From NCBI GenBank assembly GCA_030248065.1, contig JASAMV010000132.1:1-64000 (forward strand): DNA of 64,000 nucleotides, in the 5' to 3' direction. Position 1 is the first letter of the stretch; each line of letters opens with the position of its first letter. The notes beneath the pieces are model-generated. The model was given only the letters and a program-made list of their open reading frames with translations, had not been told where the DNA came from and did not search any database. The translations under genes and the position numbers were made by a program. This DNA comes from Rhynchonema sp. JSB1_4 (Eukaryota > Nematoda > Chromadorea > Monhysterida > Xyalidae). This document shows positions 13,474 through 25,856 of this stretch, one piece after another.

Positions 13474-14954
13474 GCATGCATGACGCTCATGTAAGAACGT
13501 TATGGAGATGATTCTTTCATGATTATTTCCAGTATCAGCTCTTCCATGGGTTGTAGCCAGGTACATGTTGGTGTAGTTTGCCTTTAAGTAGTATACGTAT
13601 GTATAGTTTAGTCACGAGCTCATGAGACGACTTTTTTGAAGCTTGCTTGGCCAGATTTAAAAATGATCCGGCTACACGTGTTTTCACATACAAAAGAAAG
13701 AGACTGGGCCGAGACAGATGATGACAAGTTATTATTATTATTATTCTGCTGGCAACTTCGGAAGACGCGGCTGGCTGACCTCAATTTGTTGCGTGCTTAC
13801 GCGAACAGCTACATACGTGGTGCAACACACAAAATGTTTTGGGAGTCAAATTGGAATCTACGCACCAAGGTGGAGAGCGTGTTTTTAAAAAAATAAATGC
13901 GCTTCTCTTTCCTTCAGTTCCGAAATACGTGGAACCTGAACATTATTGGATCCGCACAAGCCAACTTCAAAAAATAGTCTCATGAGCTCGTGGTTGGACT
14001 ATACATACACATTATGTACAGTATTCCAATTATGTATTGGATACAAGGCACACGTGTGATTGGCATGTCTTTGTCAACTGCTGCGTCAGAGCTACAAATA
14101 ATCTCTTGAAAGTGATTATGTTTTGATGTGCAGACGCCGGCGGGATTTTGACGCCTACACAACTAAAAACTGTAAGTACAGTATACCGTAATCGCAACAT
14201 ATTATGGCCTTTCGAGCTCGCTTTATAATCTGTCGGCGACATGCATGGTGATAGAAAAAATTCCAGCTCTTATGATGCTCAGCATGATCATCATTATGAT
14301 AGAAGAGTAAAAGCTTCGTTTTCGAAGTAAGACGTTTTGTGCCTGCCAGACATAGAGCAAGTTTTTAATTAACATTTATGATCATATGACCTGTATCGCA
14401 TCTCAGCGGTCTTACAAGATGAGTCTGATTGAAAGCTCGCAACATTTATGACAAGAACAGACCAAAGCAATGCAATCAACATCGCAAGTAAACACAGCGG
14501 CTCAATGCGACCAGTAGACGACCTTTAGGAAAAGTTGGCTGCATCTACAATAGTACATACAGATCCCCCAACAAGTAGCGTCCCAGTGCGCAGGATTTTT
14601 TCGGCCTACCGCGGTTGACTGCAGTCAACCGCAAGCCCACCGGATTGCTATCTTTAACACGCAAGGTATAGGCGACAGCGACCCACCGGGGGCTACCGCT
14701 TGCTACCGCAGTCGACTGCGGTGTGGCGCGGTGACTGCGCACTACCGCGCTCCCTTGGCTTGCTCGCTTTTTGTTTTTTTGATCGTACTTGCTGCTATTT
14801 ACTTGCTTTTGAGCTCCATTCAGCTCGGTCTGGTTTGTGTTTTAAAAGGCACGAAGTAAAAATATGCTACACTAAATTTTGTTTATGCAATAGTACGAAA
14901 TTGAGGCTTACTACTCATATGTAATTAAACGACTTTTGATTAGAAAGAACAGCT

Positions 14955-15090
14955 ATCCGTTATCACATAAGATTATTATTACATACAAGTTTCACGCTCG
15001 CGCTATGACTCAAGATTATTACATACAAGTTTCAATTTCGCCATCACACCAGACTATTATTACATGCAAGTTTCACGTCCGCTATCACAA
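14955..15090 (+). repeat. Three degenerate 50-bp tandem repeats
   Basis: Units contain GATTATTATTACATACAAGT followed by TTTCACGnncGCTAT; three copies in the mariner-type element interior. Confidence 0.65.
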
Positions 15091-15103
15091 CACAACAACC
15101 CTA

Positions 15104-15262
15104 TTATTTATCGGTTGGACCACCGCCGCTGGCAATGACCTTGGGCAGCATCTTGTTCACATGACCGACAAAGCGACGACACAGCTGAGGGGTCATCTTC
15201 TTGGCCCAGAAACGGTAGATGCCCTCGATCAGTTCATCCTTGGTTGTCCTCCGCAGCGAGCA
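15104..15262 (-). pseudogene. DDE (Tc1/mariner-like) transposase C-terminal fragment
   Basis: The minus frame reads RRTTKDELIEGIYRFWAKKM, then TPQLCRRFVGHVNKMLPKVI and stops at 15104. The K-D-E-L-I / W / T-P-x-L-C / LPKVI pattern matches the extreme C-terminus of IS630/Tc1-type DDE transposases. The frame enters from the right TIR, so only this tail of the gene survives. Confidence 0.6.
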
Positions 15263-15463
15263 AGCCAAGGGAGCGCGGTAGTGCGCAGTCACCGCGCCAC
15301 ACCGCAGTCGACTGCGGTAGCAGGCGGTAGCCCCCGGTGGGTCGCTGTCGCCTATACCTTGCGTGTTAAAGATAGCAATCCGGTGGGCTTGCGGTTGACT
15401 GCAGTCAACCGCGGTAGGCCGTAAAAATCCTGCGCACTGGGACGCTACTTGTTGTGGGATCTG

Positions 15464-17700
15464 TACAGTATAGGTGCATAATCGGGGTACTCAAAGAAAA
15501 GTAATGTAACATGGTCAAAACGGTTTTTTGGCTGGTATGTAGTTCAGACTCGAAAGTGACAATTTTTTTCTTTCACGCCTCATCACAGCCATATCTAACG
15601 GTACAGCCATTCGGCTGCTTTGTCATTCTGTGATGGCACAGTTTTGCGCGGCAGCTTTCTGGGCACACACTGCATCAAGTTGACAACTCCTCCCGTCGGG
15701 CGAGTATGTATATGTGGGACGCAGCTGTTGCGCGTCTGATTATTTGGCAGCCATGGTATATAAAGCCCAGATTGAGATAAATGGCGCACTTACGCTTCCG
15801 GGCTGCTGCCACACAGCACTAAAACATTATGACTTGCTTGAAAAGTAACTTACTGAATACACTCAATAATGAGAAATTGTGGTACTTTTTTTGAGAAGCA
15901 GCGGCTTCTGGATGAGTTATTCAGAAGATGAGTTGCCGCGACATAAGGTAATAATGTGGCTAGTGTACACCAATGACAATTTGTGGGTCACGATTTTTTT
16001 CGCAAATATGTACATTTCAGCTTTTTTGTTCTAAATATGAAAATGCTCTGCGCCACGTGGCGAGAAGTCCAGATCTTGGCAGCTTGTAAGCGAAAAAAAC
16101 GAACAGGCCGATCGTGCACAAGTGCTGACTGCCATCCGTGGCCTTTATTTTCACAGAACAGAAGTTTCGGTACAAATTGACACTGATCGTTGACGGATAT
16201 GCGAGTTGCTGGGGAAGAAGTACCGGAGAATGCCGAATAAGTCCCCGACCCGTTAGGACTCCGCATTCGGAAATTTTCCGAATAAGCCCCCAGAAGGCTT
16301 ATTTTGGGGGAAAAGATTTTTTCGTGCCCCTTCGCTTCACCCATCAATATTGCACTGCTACACCCAAAAACACAAGAATAAGAACTTCAACAGTGTAATT
16401 TTCATGTTAATAAGCACTTGTGAGTGGTTTACAGTAGCTCGAACACAGGCAACTGCACCGTTTATAAACTTTATAAAAACTAAAACCAGATAATATCTGA
16501 CAATTCAAAAGGCATTGGACACAGTTTCGTGCAGCGGCAAATATATTCGAAATAAGCCTTCCACCACTGGGAAAGTTATTCGTTCGTTTTCCGATGGTTA
16601 TTTAAATTTTGCTGATGCATGTCACACGTTGCTATAGCTGATACACATACTTCTCACCAGCATTGGGTATATAATGGAATCAAAGCACAAAATTACACCA
16701 GCAAAAAAGCGACGTTTTTGTTGTCATCAGCTGTTTGAAACAAAATGCAAGAATTGCTGATAGTCCGTTTTATGTTCCCAACACTCGGACTCCTCTGTGC
16801 ACCAAAGCAGTTGAACCGAAACAAGACCCGTGTTTGAGCGCCTACTGCTGGACGATAATGCGCACAGCATGATTTTGCTTGAAGCACGTGACGAAAATTG
16901 GCCATCCGCGTGTGCTCAGGCTTCAATGCGGAACCAAAAGCGGCCATAAAATCTCAATATACTTGAATCACGCTCGCAGAACAATGCATTTCGGTGCGGT
17001 TGGGAGCATGTTTCCGGCAACTGGAGGCAAGCGTATGCAAATGACCCCGTAACACGATTTCGGCCGTGGGACGAGAAAGTGGCTGTTCGGAGATCCGTGA
17101 TTCCATGAAGCTTGAAGCATAGTCTACGTAATCGCGAACATGTGTACCGTCGTTTTCTGTCATATACTTGACGTATGAATTTACTTACTGAACAAAAGTC
17201 ACGCTTGGCATCACAAGGTCTGCATCCGGCTGGCGGTCCTCCCAGTTCAGCTAATTTCTGATGCGTAAAAGAGCAAATCACATGACAAAAAATCTGTAAA
17301 CCGGCCTTCCGGCTACAACTGACACTGATCTTGGGCAATCATTGTTGTGCAAAACTCCTCCTATCTGCAAGCAAATGCAAAAGTTGTATTGCCAAATTGT
17401 TATTAATTTTTTCAACGTCGGAAATTAGTAAACACGGTCCGCTTAATTATGTGATCATTGTTTTATTAAACTGTACTCGTGCAAACGACAAACACATGTA
17501 TGAGATTATCATCAGAGATCACGACATATCTAAATTACGTTCAAATATATGACGAATATTCGTAGGATTTTGTCGGATTGCAGGTTTTTGTACAAATACA
17601 AGCATTAGTTTAGACAGGAATACAGGAATGTATCTACCCGTCACACCACGATAGAATGCAGAATCACCGAATGACAGCTGGAATTAATAATACTGATAAT
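15464..17700. other. No firm gene
   Basis: Apart from the MITE at 16223 nothing firm. A minus-strand ORF at 16954-17163 (SRPTAEIVLRGHLHTLASSC) has coding-like codons but no usable acceptor. Confidence 0.45.
16223..16400 (+). mobile_element. CCGGAGAATGCC-family MITE, one end
   Basis: Begins after TA with CCGGAGAATGCCGAATAAG, then palindromic CCGAATAAGCCCC blocks and ACACAAGAATAAGAACTTCA, also present at 18316-18345. The right terminus is not found. Confidence 0.55.
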
Positions 17701-17870
17701 TGTGGACTGGAAGTCTGCTCGCCTGCGCAACGTGTAGCGCTGTGGCGTATAAAGCTGTGTGTGTCTGTCTGCACGGTTGCATGGGTTTGAGTGCAACTTT
17801 TAGCCGCAGCCAGACCGCGTTCCCGTAGCTCAGTTGGTAGAGCAACTGGCTATCCAGGAGCAACGTTTGG
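17701..17870 (+). mobile_element. tRNA-derived SINE, internally deleted copy
   Basis: Starts TGTGGACTGGAAGTCTGCT; about 120 bp further is a tRNA-like head GTTCCCGTAGCTCAGTTGGT with A-box, then CTATCCAGGAGC and ACGTTTGG. About 38 bp present in the other copy, including the B-box, are missing here. It is followed directly by a (TAA)n tract. Confidence 0.72.
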
Positions 17871-18006
<136 letters not shown>

Positions 18007-18175
18007 CTTCAAAAACAGAATCAAACACACAGTTGGGGTTCGAAATGATAAGCAAGCGGGTAGGTATTCAATACATTAGTCCATTTCATGCAGCTGAGAC
18101 ATCGTATGAAAATTGAAAAAAATTGAAAGGTAAAATAAAAAAATGGTGAGACATTTACCAACCAACCGGAGAATG

Positions 18176-18610
18176 ACAAATAAGCCCCTCCTGAATAAGC
18201 CCCCACCAAGGCTTTATTCCGAAATGTTTCGAATAAGCTCCCTGGAGGCTTATTTGGAAAAAACACTTTTTTCGTGGCGCATGATCACTTTCTATAATCA
18301 CTTTATCACACGTAAAAACACAAGAATAAGAACTTCAACAGTGTATGGTTTTCATGAACACAAGCGTGTGTAGCCCAAACAACAATTATTCCATTTATAA
18401 CCCTGAGAAGAAAAAAAACAACAGATCAGACTATTTAAAGTAAGAAAACAACAGATCAGACTATTTAAAGTGCACTGTGCTAAGTGTCGTTCTGCACCAA
18501 TATTCCGAATAAGCCCGTGGGGGCTTATTCGGGGTATCATTCTTTTTAAAATCTCAAACCCGACATGAATCCAAAATAAGCCCCCTGTGGACCCGTTTGG
18601 CATTCTCCGG
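18176..18610. mobile_element. CCGGAGAATGCC-family MITE
   Basis: CCGGAGAATGACAAATAAGC at left, GGCATTCTCCGG at right; interior GGGGCTTATT palindromes. No clear target duplication, so it may be two abutting copies. Confidence 0.6.
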
Positions 18611-18734
18611 TGAATAGAGCGGCCGTAATTGGTACACATGTGAATGAATAAGCAGATCAAACATAGAGCCCCGTTTTAGAGATACTGTACGTGTGTGTAT
18701 TTGGGCTTTCACGGCGGCACGGGGGGGGGGAGCG

Positions 18735-20763
18735 CTAGACTCTGAACAGTTCATGCGCTGCTCGTAACGGCTGAACATGCGACACGACACCGTCGAAGGC
18801 GGGAATGTGTGACTCGAACGGGACGACGGCCACACACGCGACGGCCATGTTGTACGTGCCGGGCGTCCACGTCGATTGTCCGTTGACGGTGCCGTTCCTG
18901 TAGAGCACCTGGATACTCATTGTCACCGCCTCGCACGAGAACACGCGACATTCGCGTGCCTGCCGACAACGACAATGGGCTTCGTGCATGATCGGAGGTA
19001 ATCTGGAAGAGGAGTACTATTTCGGAATATGTTTGCGCGCGCAATGACTTATATACCAGGGTCGTCAACATTCGAATCGTCATCAGCTGCTGCCGTCAAT
19101 TTCCGTACATAATTTCTCGCGGGCCCATTTAGGACTGCTTGAAAGGCGAGAGTTGACCGATTCGAGTTGACGACTTTGGCATATGAAAGCCGTCAAGCTA
19201 ACGATGCTACGATCGAATCGCACGTTGTAATTCGCCGTTTTTTGCGTCACACACACACACCCTGACCAGGGCTGGATCAAAAAAATTTTTTGTAAAATTT
19301 TTTATTTTAAAATTTTAAAAAGTAGGTCTACTTTTTAAATTATTTTTCCCTTTTTTTCGTTATTTTCTCACTTTTTTAAGGTAAAAAGGTATGTATGTTT
19401 TCATGCGTTTTATTGCTCATCATTTTCAAAAAATCGCCTGCGCCGCTTATATTTCAGTTTAAAATGGCGTTGTAATGAACTCATACAGTTGCCAGACATC
19501 CCAACAATCGCTGCATGTATAATGTTGGACACCCCATACTGTATACTGTACAGTTATTGAGCGTAAGCTATCGACAGACTCCACGTTGCTCGCCTATTTG
19601 CAGTTGTGTGGATTTGTCATTTTGTTGTTTTTGTCACACAACATGAGTGTGGTCTAAGTCTTTATCTCTCTTCAAATTTATCCCCAAATTCACAAACAGA
19701 AGGTTGGTCTTCCCTATGCCCACTGAGTTACCTTCGGGGTTCTCAAAGTCATGACCAGATGGGCTAGATCGCAGGTGATCGACGTAAACATGCAAGTCAG
19801 TGCAGAAGTTCTCTTTAGTGTCCCTCAAAACATACCTAAGTAACATGATTTCAGATATTTAATTTTTCTAGAAACCAATTTTTTGGGGGTCCGGAATAAA
19901 AAAAAGTGATTTTTTAAAAAAAAATTTTAAAAAGTTTTTTTTTAAAAAAGTTCGATAATAAAAAATTTTTTTAATCCAACCCTGACCCTGACACCTGTGT
20001 GAACGGGCTGCGTCGAACGCCGCGCGAAAATATTCAAGAAAGAAGACCAGTGCTCCCAAGTGTGACGCTTAAAATCACTTTAACCGAGATTATAATATTG
20101 GCATGGTACAACTGACATCCTAGTCCATGTGCAATTTTGTATGTACAGTATATACAGTGGTTCGGTTGCTAATATTTTCTATTCGTTTTATCCAACACTC
20201 ACTGTTTTTCATCTCTCAACGCGGGCGCTGGTAACATGAGTATATTTTTTGCTAAATACCTAATAAAACAAAAACAAGCTATGTGAGCCAAAAAACGGAA
20301 ATATACAGTATATATATATATATATATAAGCTTGCAAAACAAATGGGCGGGGGGTGGGGTGGGGTCCTTGCAAAACAATTATTCAACAAACCGACCTGTT
20401 TTCATCGAACGTGGCGACCCAATGCCAGGGACAGATGGCGCGTTGCATGAGCGGAGTGTCGGGCGTGACGGGACTGTTGCGCGCCTGCATGCAAATGCCG
20501 CGCTCGCGGTTCGCCAGCAACTGTTGAGCTTCGAGCAATAGTTTTGCCAGACTGGGACTCGTTGACCGACTGTCCGATTCGACTTCTTCCAATGAAACAT
20601 CATGTCGACGATGTCGGTGGTGCGGCGCGCTGCCGAACTGTTGTGCCGCCCGGCTGACCGAGGAAGACTGTGGACGGACGAGCGCGAACGGGACGAGAAT
20701 CAGGACAATCAACACTCGATGACGACTAGTGTGTCCACGGCTTGTACCGAGTCCATGACACAT
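18735..20763 (-). CDS. IL-17-like secreted cytokine, two exons
   Basis: Secreted cystine-knot cytokine of the interleukin-17 family. Exon 1 is 20763-20396, exon 2 is 19002-18735; the join falls inside an Arg codon (AG|A), total about 211 aa. Residues near 17-30 (VLIVLILVPFALV) form a signal peptide. A variable His/Ser-rich region follows, then the IL-17 core: ICPWHW, DENR across the splice, LPPIMHEAHCRC, and downstream Cys at ECR, SCE and ACVAV. CPW, NR-x-P and EAxCxC are the family hallmarks. Length is normal for an invertebrate IL-17. The intron (19003-20395) carries a complete hAT-type MITE at 19267-19984. Codons in both exons are GC-rich compared with the AT-rich flanks. IL-17s signal through SEFIR receptors in innate immunity; none is seen here. 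Confidence 0.8.
19267..19984. mobile_element. hAT-type MITE, GCTGGATC/GTTGGATT subfamily, in the IL-17 intron
   Basis: 718 bp, CAGGGCTGGATCAAAA ... TTTAATCCAACCCTG, flanked by perfect 8-bp ACCCTGAC duplications (19259-19266, 19985-19992). Its interior is the inverted counterpart of 24246-25460 and carries the empty target site of the nested element found there. Confidence 0.85.
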
Positions 20764-21389
20764 TGCTGCTGACGTGAATTAGCGCGTGAGAATGTTCACT
20801 CAAATACGAGCGTCTCGCTCGTGAAGTAATGTCTAGGCCTGCGCACGCTGCTTTCTGATATTATCGGGATCTTCTGACGAGCTTCCGGTAGATTTGTTGC
20901 GATCAAGATCCGGATGAATCACTCGCACGTGGCGCGCGTTCATTTATTAGGTCTGCAGCAAAAATATGGATGGCATACGCAAACATATACATACATTCAG
21001 TATGCAGGTCTGGGATGACATTTAGGGACTAGACCCTTTCATTTGTTTTTTAGAGATAATAATAGTCTTGTCAGCGTCAGACCGACTTTATTTCAGTCTA
21101 TGTATATTTGTGCAGCACCGCTCAAGACTCATATTACATCGTTTCTCAAATTGTTCAGATGGAAAGAAAAATAATCATAATCCGAAATGCCACCTGATAG
21201 TATCAGTTAACGGATAGCGGTTGTGGTCGAGTGTGTTTATGCGCGGTTGTTCGAGGTACTGTACCTATACCTACTGTATGTGAGTTGGCCAAGAGGGATT
21301 GTGCGTAGATGATACCGTATAGCGTGATTATACATGAACAAGATTCGTTAAAGGGCTCGGGACACAACCGCAGGAAGAGTAGCAGAGCA

Positions 21390-22260
21390 AAGTGTTATAA
21401 CTGTTGGAAAGCATTCTGATAGTACATGTGGCTTAAAGCAATGTCGTCAAATCATGTCATCGCACTTTGTCGTCAAACTCATGGTATTCTTTTCGCGCTC
21501 ATTTGGGGCTCATGTGTTCGACGACTTTATCTGACGACATGATTTTGACGACAGAACTACGGTATTATCCGCATACGTAATTAACAAATTTTGAGCTCCT
21601 TCCCTGTCTCCTGGTGGAGGGACTTTTCGTTCCCGAAAAAAGTGAATTTTTCCAAAATTTAGAACGACCGGCACAGAAACCACAACTAAACTGGATATCC
21701 AGTACTACATGCATGGGGTCACAACTGCTTCTGATTGTAACGTTTCAAAAATCAGCCACATTTTGAGAGAACACAAGCTTGACCCTAAATTTTGAAGCCG
21801 CGCTATCTGTTACAGAAATGAACGTGAAATAGAAAATAGAGCATACCAGAAAATAAGAGCGCTATAATTATTCTATCGCACTTTCGTTTCTGCAACCCAA
21901 CGAGAGGCTAAAAAAATCTGCAGACCAATTTGCGTTCTCGAAAAATATGGCCGATTTTTTTTAACGTTTCCCACCCTCCCCGGTGAAGAAGTGGTTTGAG
22001 CTACTGAAGTTAGCTGAAGTTTGAGCTACTGAGGGTAAGTTAACCACAAACTGTTGTGATCCCGTGCATATATTACTTGACCTCCAGCTCATTGGGGGTT
22101 TCTGTACCCTTCGTTCCAAATCGTGGAAAAATTCACTTTTTTTCGGGAACGAAAAGTCCCTCCACCGAGACATAGCGAATCTCCAAGGAGCTTAAAAGTT
22201 TGAGTATACGACGTGTACTATCAGAATGCCTTCCAACGGTGTACAGCACTTTGCCCTGCT
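21390..22260. mobile_element. Large inverted-repeat element(s)
   Basis: Two nested inverted-repeat pairs: GAGCAAAGTG...ATTCTGATAGTAC (21390-21443) with its complement at 22215-22260, and GGTGGAGGGACTTTTCGTTC (21612 on) with its complement near 22140-22165. A copy of the GTCGTCAAATCA family lies within (21441-21555). Confidence 0.55.
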
Positions 22261-22508
22261 ATTGGTCGCACAATGACTTTATAAGAATTGGTCAATTTTT
22301 TTTCCTGATTCGTAAAGAGGGAAAGTGACGTTGCGTTGCGTGATCGCATACAAAGCATGTAGTAAAGAGAATGTTTCAGACCTGCGACAACGTGGTTGAT
22401 CTGCTAGATTATTTTTAGCTGAAAATGTTTAGTGAAAATGTAAGAGTGACTGAACTTGAAAATCAGGATTGATTTGATGAATTCTTATATGGCCATTGTG
22501 CGACCAAT
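22261..22508. mobile_element. MITE with ATTGGTCGCACAATG ends
   Basis: 248 bp with exact 15-bp TIRs. An inverted partial copy lies at 29925-30071. Confidence 0.65.
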
Positions 22509-24245
22509 GCCCTTCTTGAGTCCATCATGTGATCATCATCATGGTAGGTACATTATGTGACGGCAACAAAGCGAGATGTCAGCGCCCCCTCACAAACCAC
22601 TAAAGTGAGCTGTTGTGTGGCATCGCAAAAGGTTGAGTGTCAGTCGAAAGATCAGCCGAAATGCTCGGCGTGAGAAAGTTACAGGTGTAAAGTTTAAAAT
22701 CTTCTGCACACTTGATGCTTCAGGCAGACATTGTAACTTGTTTAAATGCCAAGACTGCCATATCCTTGATAACCTGTCAGATACATACACAAGTAGTGTA
22801 CATGTATGCACCTATAGGTATTGCTAGGCTTAATCGTTAAAAATTTGTCTGAGAAAACAAATGCTGCAGGTGGGTGTTTCAGAAACAAACAGAAACAGAA
22901 ACAGAAACAAAACAAGCAATAATTATAGCACTGTCAGACAAGCGTTTTGAGGGCGTCACAAAAACAATAGATCTGTCAACAATAATACACGTGTTCCAGT
23001 ACCCCACTGCAGCGGGGCAACGCACTGGTCTTTAGCTGCATTAGAACTGCGCATGTCAAAGACGGAAGCATAACAAGCGTTCGAACTAATTTGCGTGTTC
23101 TTTTATCGTTAATAAGGTGCGAATAAGTACATATACGTATGAATGGAAAACCTCCTCAACGCACTTGACTGCAGCAAGCAGATCTTTAGGGGCTGACGTA
23201 AATATGCCGTCCTATTGTATACGTCAAGCTCTCGAAGGAAAAATGCTTCCGGGCGTTTCTAAGTATATCCAGTCTTTAAGCGGCGCACTTATATCTCACA
23301 AAGCATTGTTGAAAGTCAAAGGAGCCGGAGCCAGGCGTAGGTGGGAGTTGGTAAACATCTCATAATTACCTGTCAAACCTTTACCATTACCAAGACACAA
23401 AATCAAACCATTACCGGTCTTTTAGCTGCCTATAAACTTTGTCTTTTAAAGATGAAAGTCAAAAAAAAGTAAAACGATGGCTCCATTGTCTCAGGCAAGA
23501 TGTCTGCACATTGTGTCCGCCCACACGACTAGATGAATAGGTATGTACAATGTGATTTTTTTTAATTTTTGATTTTATTGCCCAACACGCTGCACAGTAC
23601 ACAACACACGCTGACTTGATCTCATGCTCACTGCAAGAGCATCAGAGTGCGGTTGACACGCAGTTCTATCCGGATAACATTGCTCCCTTTATGACAAATA
23701 GGAGGACAATTCCGTTTATGGAGCACAAGCTACTGTAAAAGGATTCGAGCGTTTAGTTTTCGTCTCATCAATTCGGAGAGAAGCACATTACAGAGTCACC
23801 AATTCCGCAGGACTACCCTACTTAAACGTCACAAGAGGCCGTGACACAAAGTTTTATTACAGCGACTCCACAATTGAATACTGACCGCGTTTTTGGCGGC
23901 CATTCTTTCAGAAGATGAACACCACCTATAGGTATCAGAAACCCAGATTTAGGAAATGGCTCTTCAATCCGTTCCTTTCTGATGTTTCACGGAGCCCACA
24001 CATTTTCACAGGAAGAGAAAAAATTAAAAAGTTTGAGGTTGGCCCGTGCAAAACACAAGGTAATCCAACCTAAGATACCAGCGGTATTTTTATCAGCCTT
24101 TTATACTCAGACGTTTCTCTGTTGAACGAAACATAAAATGTACGAAACGCCATGTGTGATACCGTAAATGATAAACGAAACACTCCAGAAATCAAACCTT
24201 TTTGAAGCACTCTTTTACTCCTGGTGTAATTTTAGGCATCTGTGG
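22509..24245. other. No gene recognised
   Basis: Only short AT-rich ORFs, with no splice-supported coding or recognisable element ends. Confidence 0.5.
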
Positions 24246-25460
24246 CAGGGTTGGATTAAAAAATTTTTTTTATTATCGAACTTTTTTTAAAAAAAAACTT
24301 TTTGAAATTTTTTTTTAAAAATCACTTTTTTTTATTCCGAACCCCCAAAAAATTGGTTTCTAGAAAAATGAAATTTGTGAAATCATGTTACTTACCGGAG
24401 TTTTCCACTTAAAGCCTTCCCCGAATAGAGCCCTCGGGGGTTCTAAGTGGAAAATTTTCCACTTAAAGCCCCCGGGGGCTCTAATTGGATTTATTTTTTT
24501 TTACGGACCATTGATTAGTTCAAACTAGTGTAAGAATGACCAAAATACCGCACTTTTCTGTTGTTTTAGCAACGTTTTGCCACGTTTAGATGAAGATCCT
24601 CACAATCAGGTTGAAATATGGTATCAGAATGTCGAAATGCTGGCCTAAAGTGTCCCTACTGACAACGATGAAAACACCCAGTTTTCCGCTTAAAGCCCCC
24701 GAGGGCTGTAAGTGGAAACGTTTCCACTTAAAGCCCCCGGGGGCTCTAATTGGATTATTTCTTTCTGGTCGGAGGGTCCATTTTCCACCAATTTCCGCAT
24801 AGAGCCCCCGGGGCTTTAAGTGGAAAACTCCGGTAGGTATGTTTTGAGGGACACTAAAGAGAACTTCTCCACTGACTTGCATGTTTATGTCGATCACCTG
24901 CGATCTAGCCCATTTGGTCATAACTTTGAGAACCCGCCCGTAGGTAACTCTGTGGGCATATATGACAAAGGGAAGACCAACCTTCTGTTTGTGAATTTGG
25001 GGATAAATTTGAAGAGAGATAAAGAGTTACACCACACTCATGTTGTGTGACAAAAGCAACAAATGACAAATCCACACAACTGCAAATAGGCGAGCAACGT
25101 GAAGTCTGTCGATAGCTTACGTCGATAGCTCAATAACTGCATAGTATACGATATGGGGTGTCCTATATTATACATGCAGCGATTGTTGGGATGTCTGGGA
25201 ACTGTACGAGTCCATTACAACGCCATTTTAAACTGAAATATAAGCGCCGCAGGCGATTTTTTGAGAATGATGAGCAATGAAACGCATGAAAACATACATT
25301 TTTACCTTAAAAAAGTGAGAAAATAACGAAAAATAGGGAAAAAATAATAAAAAAAAGTGGACTTACTTTTTAAAATTTTAAAATAAAAAAAGTGGCCAAC
25401 TTTTTAAAAAAAAAAATTTTTTTTACAAAAATTTTTTACTTTTTTTTAAATCCAACCCTG
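24246..25460. mobile_element. hAT-type MITE interrupted by a nested TA element
   Basis: Ends CAGGGTTGGATTAAAA and TTTAAATCCAACCCTG; perfect 8-bp duplication ATCTGTGG (24238-24245, 25461-25468). Without the nested insertion at 24395-24833 it would be about 774 bp, close to the 718-bp relative at 19267. An ORF shared by both copies (24820-25050 here) reads TDLHVYVDHLRSSP and GINLKRDKELHHTHVV; it looks like shared descent, not a known domain. Confidence 0.85.
24395..24833. mobile_element. TA-target MITE nested in a hAT-type MITE
   Basis: 439 bp with terminal inverted repeats CCGGAGTTTTCCACTTAAAG and complement; TA on both sides (24393-24394, 24834-24835). Interior consists of repeated palindromic G/C-rich blocks (CCCCCGGGGGCT). 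The paralogue at 19831-19845 shows the uninterrupted target with a single TA. Confidence 0.88.
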
Positions 25461-25856
25461 ATCTGTGGTGAATGAAATAAGTTGTCAATTACAAATAAAA
25501 CTCGTCTAATTATATCAGACTTCAACCTGTGCTTTTCGTTCACGGCTGATTGTGACAAAACAGGATCGAAAATAAACACAAATAGACATAACCAAAATGT
25601 TCCCAAATCGGTGGTGGACGAAAAGGACCTGCGGTCGATCTTTGGTTAAAGGGTCTCCGCCATATATACGCGACCTAAACCAATCTCAATAAAGCTTGGC
25701 ACCGTAAGTGGGCTTGGTCCAGAACACTCACGGCCAAGAAATTTTTTCCCATATCAGCTCTCTGTCTGAGCCAGGAGGGCTGAGAAGTAAAAAAAATTTT
25801 GACCCTACATACCTCAGCACCTTCAAATTAAAATTGATCTGTTTCGCATGTTCTTA

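Larger units (their letters stand above)
14560..15463. mobile_element. Tc1/mariner-type element with about 205-bp TIRs
   Basis: 904 bp, CAGATCCCCCAACAAGTAGC at the left and its near complement at the right; TA on both sides (14558-14559, 15464-15465). The TIRs contain GCGGTTGACTGCAGTCAACC palindromes. Between them lie three degenerate repeats of about 50 bp (14955-15090) and a transposase C-terminus on the minus strand. Confidence 0.82.

Noticed and set aside
16954..17163. Minus-strand ORF with coding-like codons
   Set aside because: No phase-compatible acceptor or partner exon; no recognisable domain.
18751..19083. 110-codon ORF overlapping IL-17 exon 2
   Set aside because: Different frame; it lacks the Cys pattern and does not splice in phase to exon 1.
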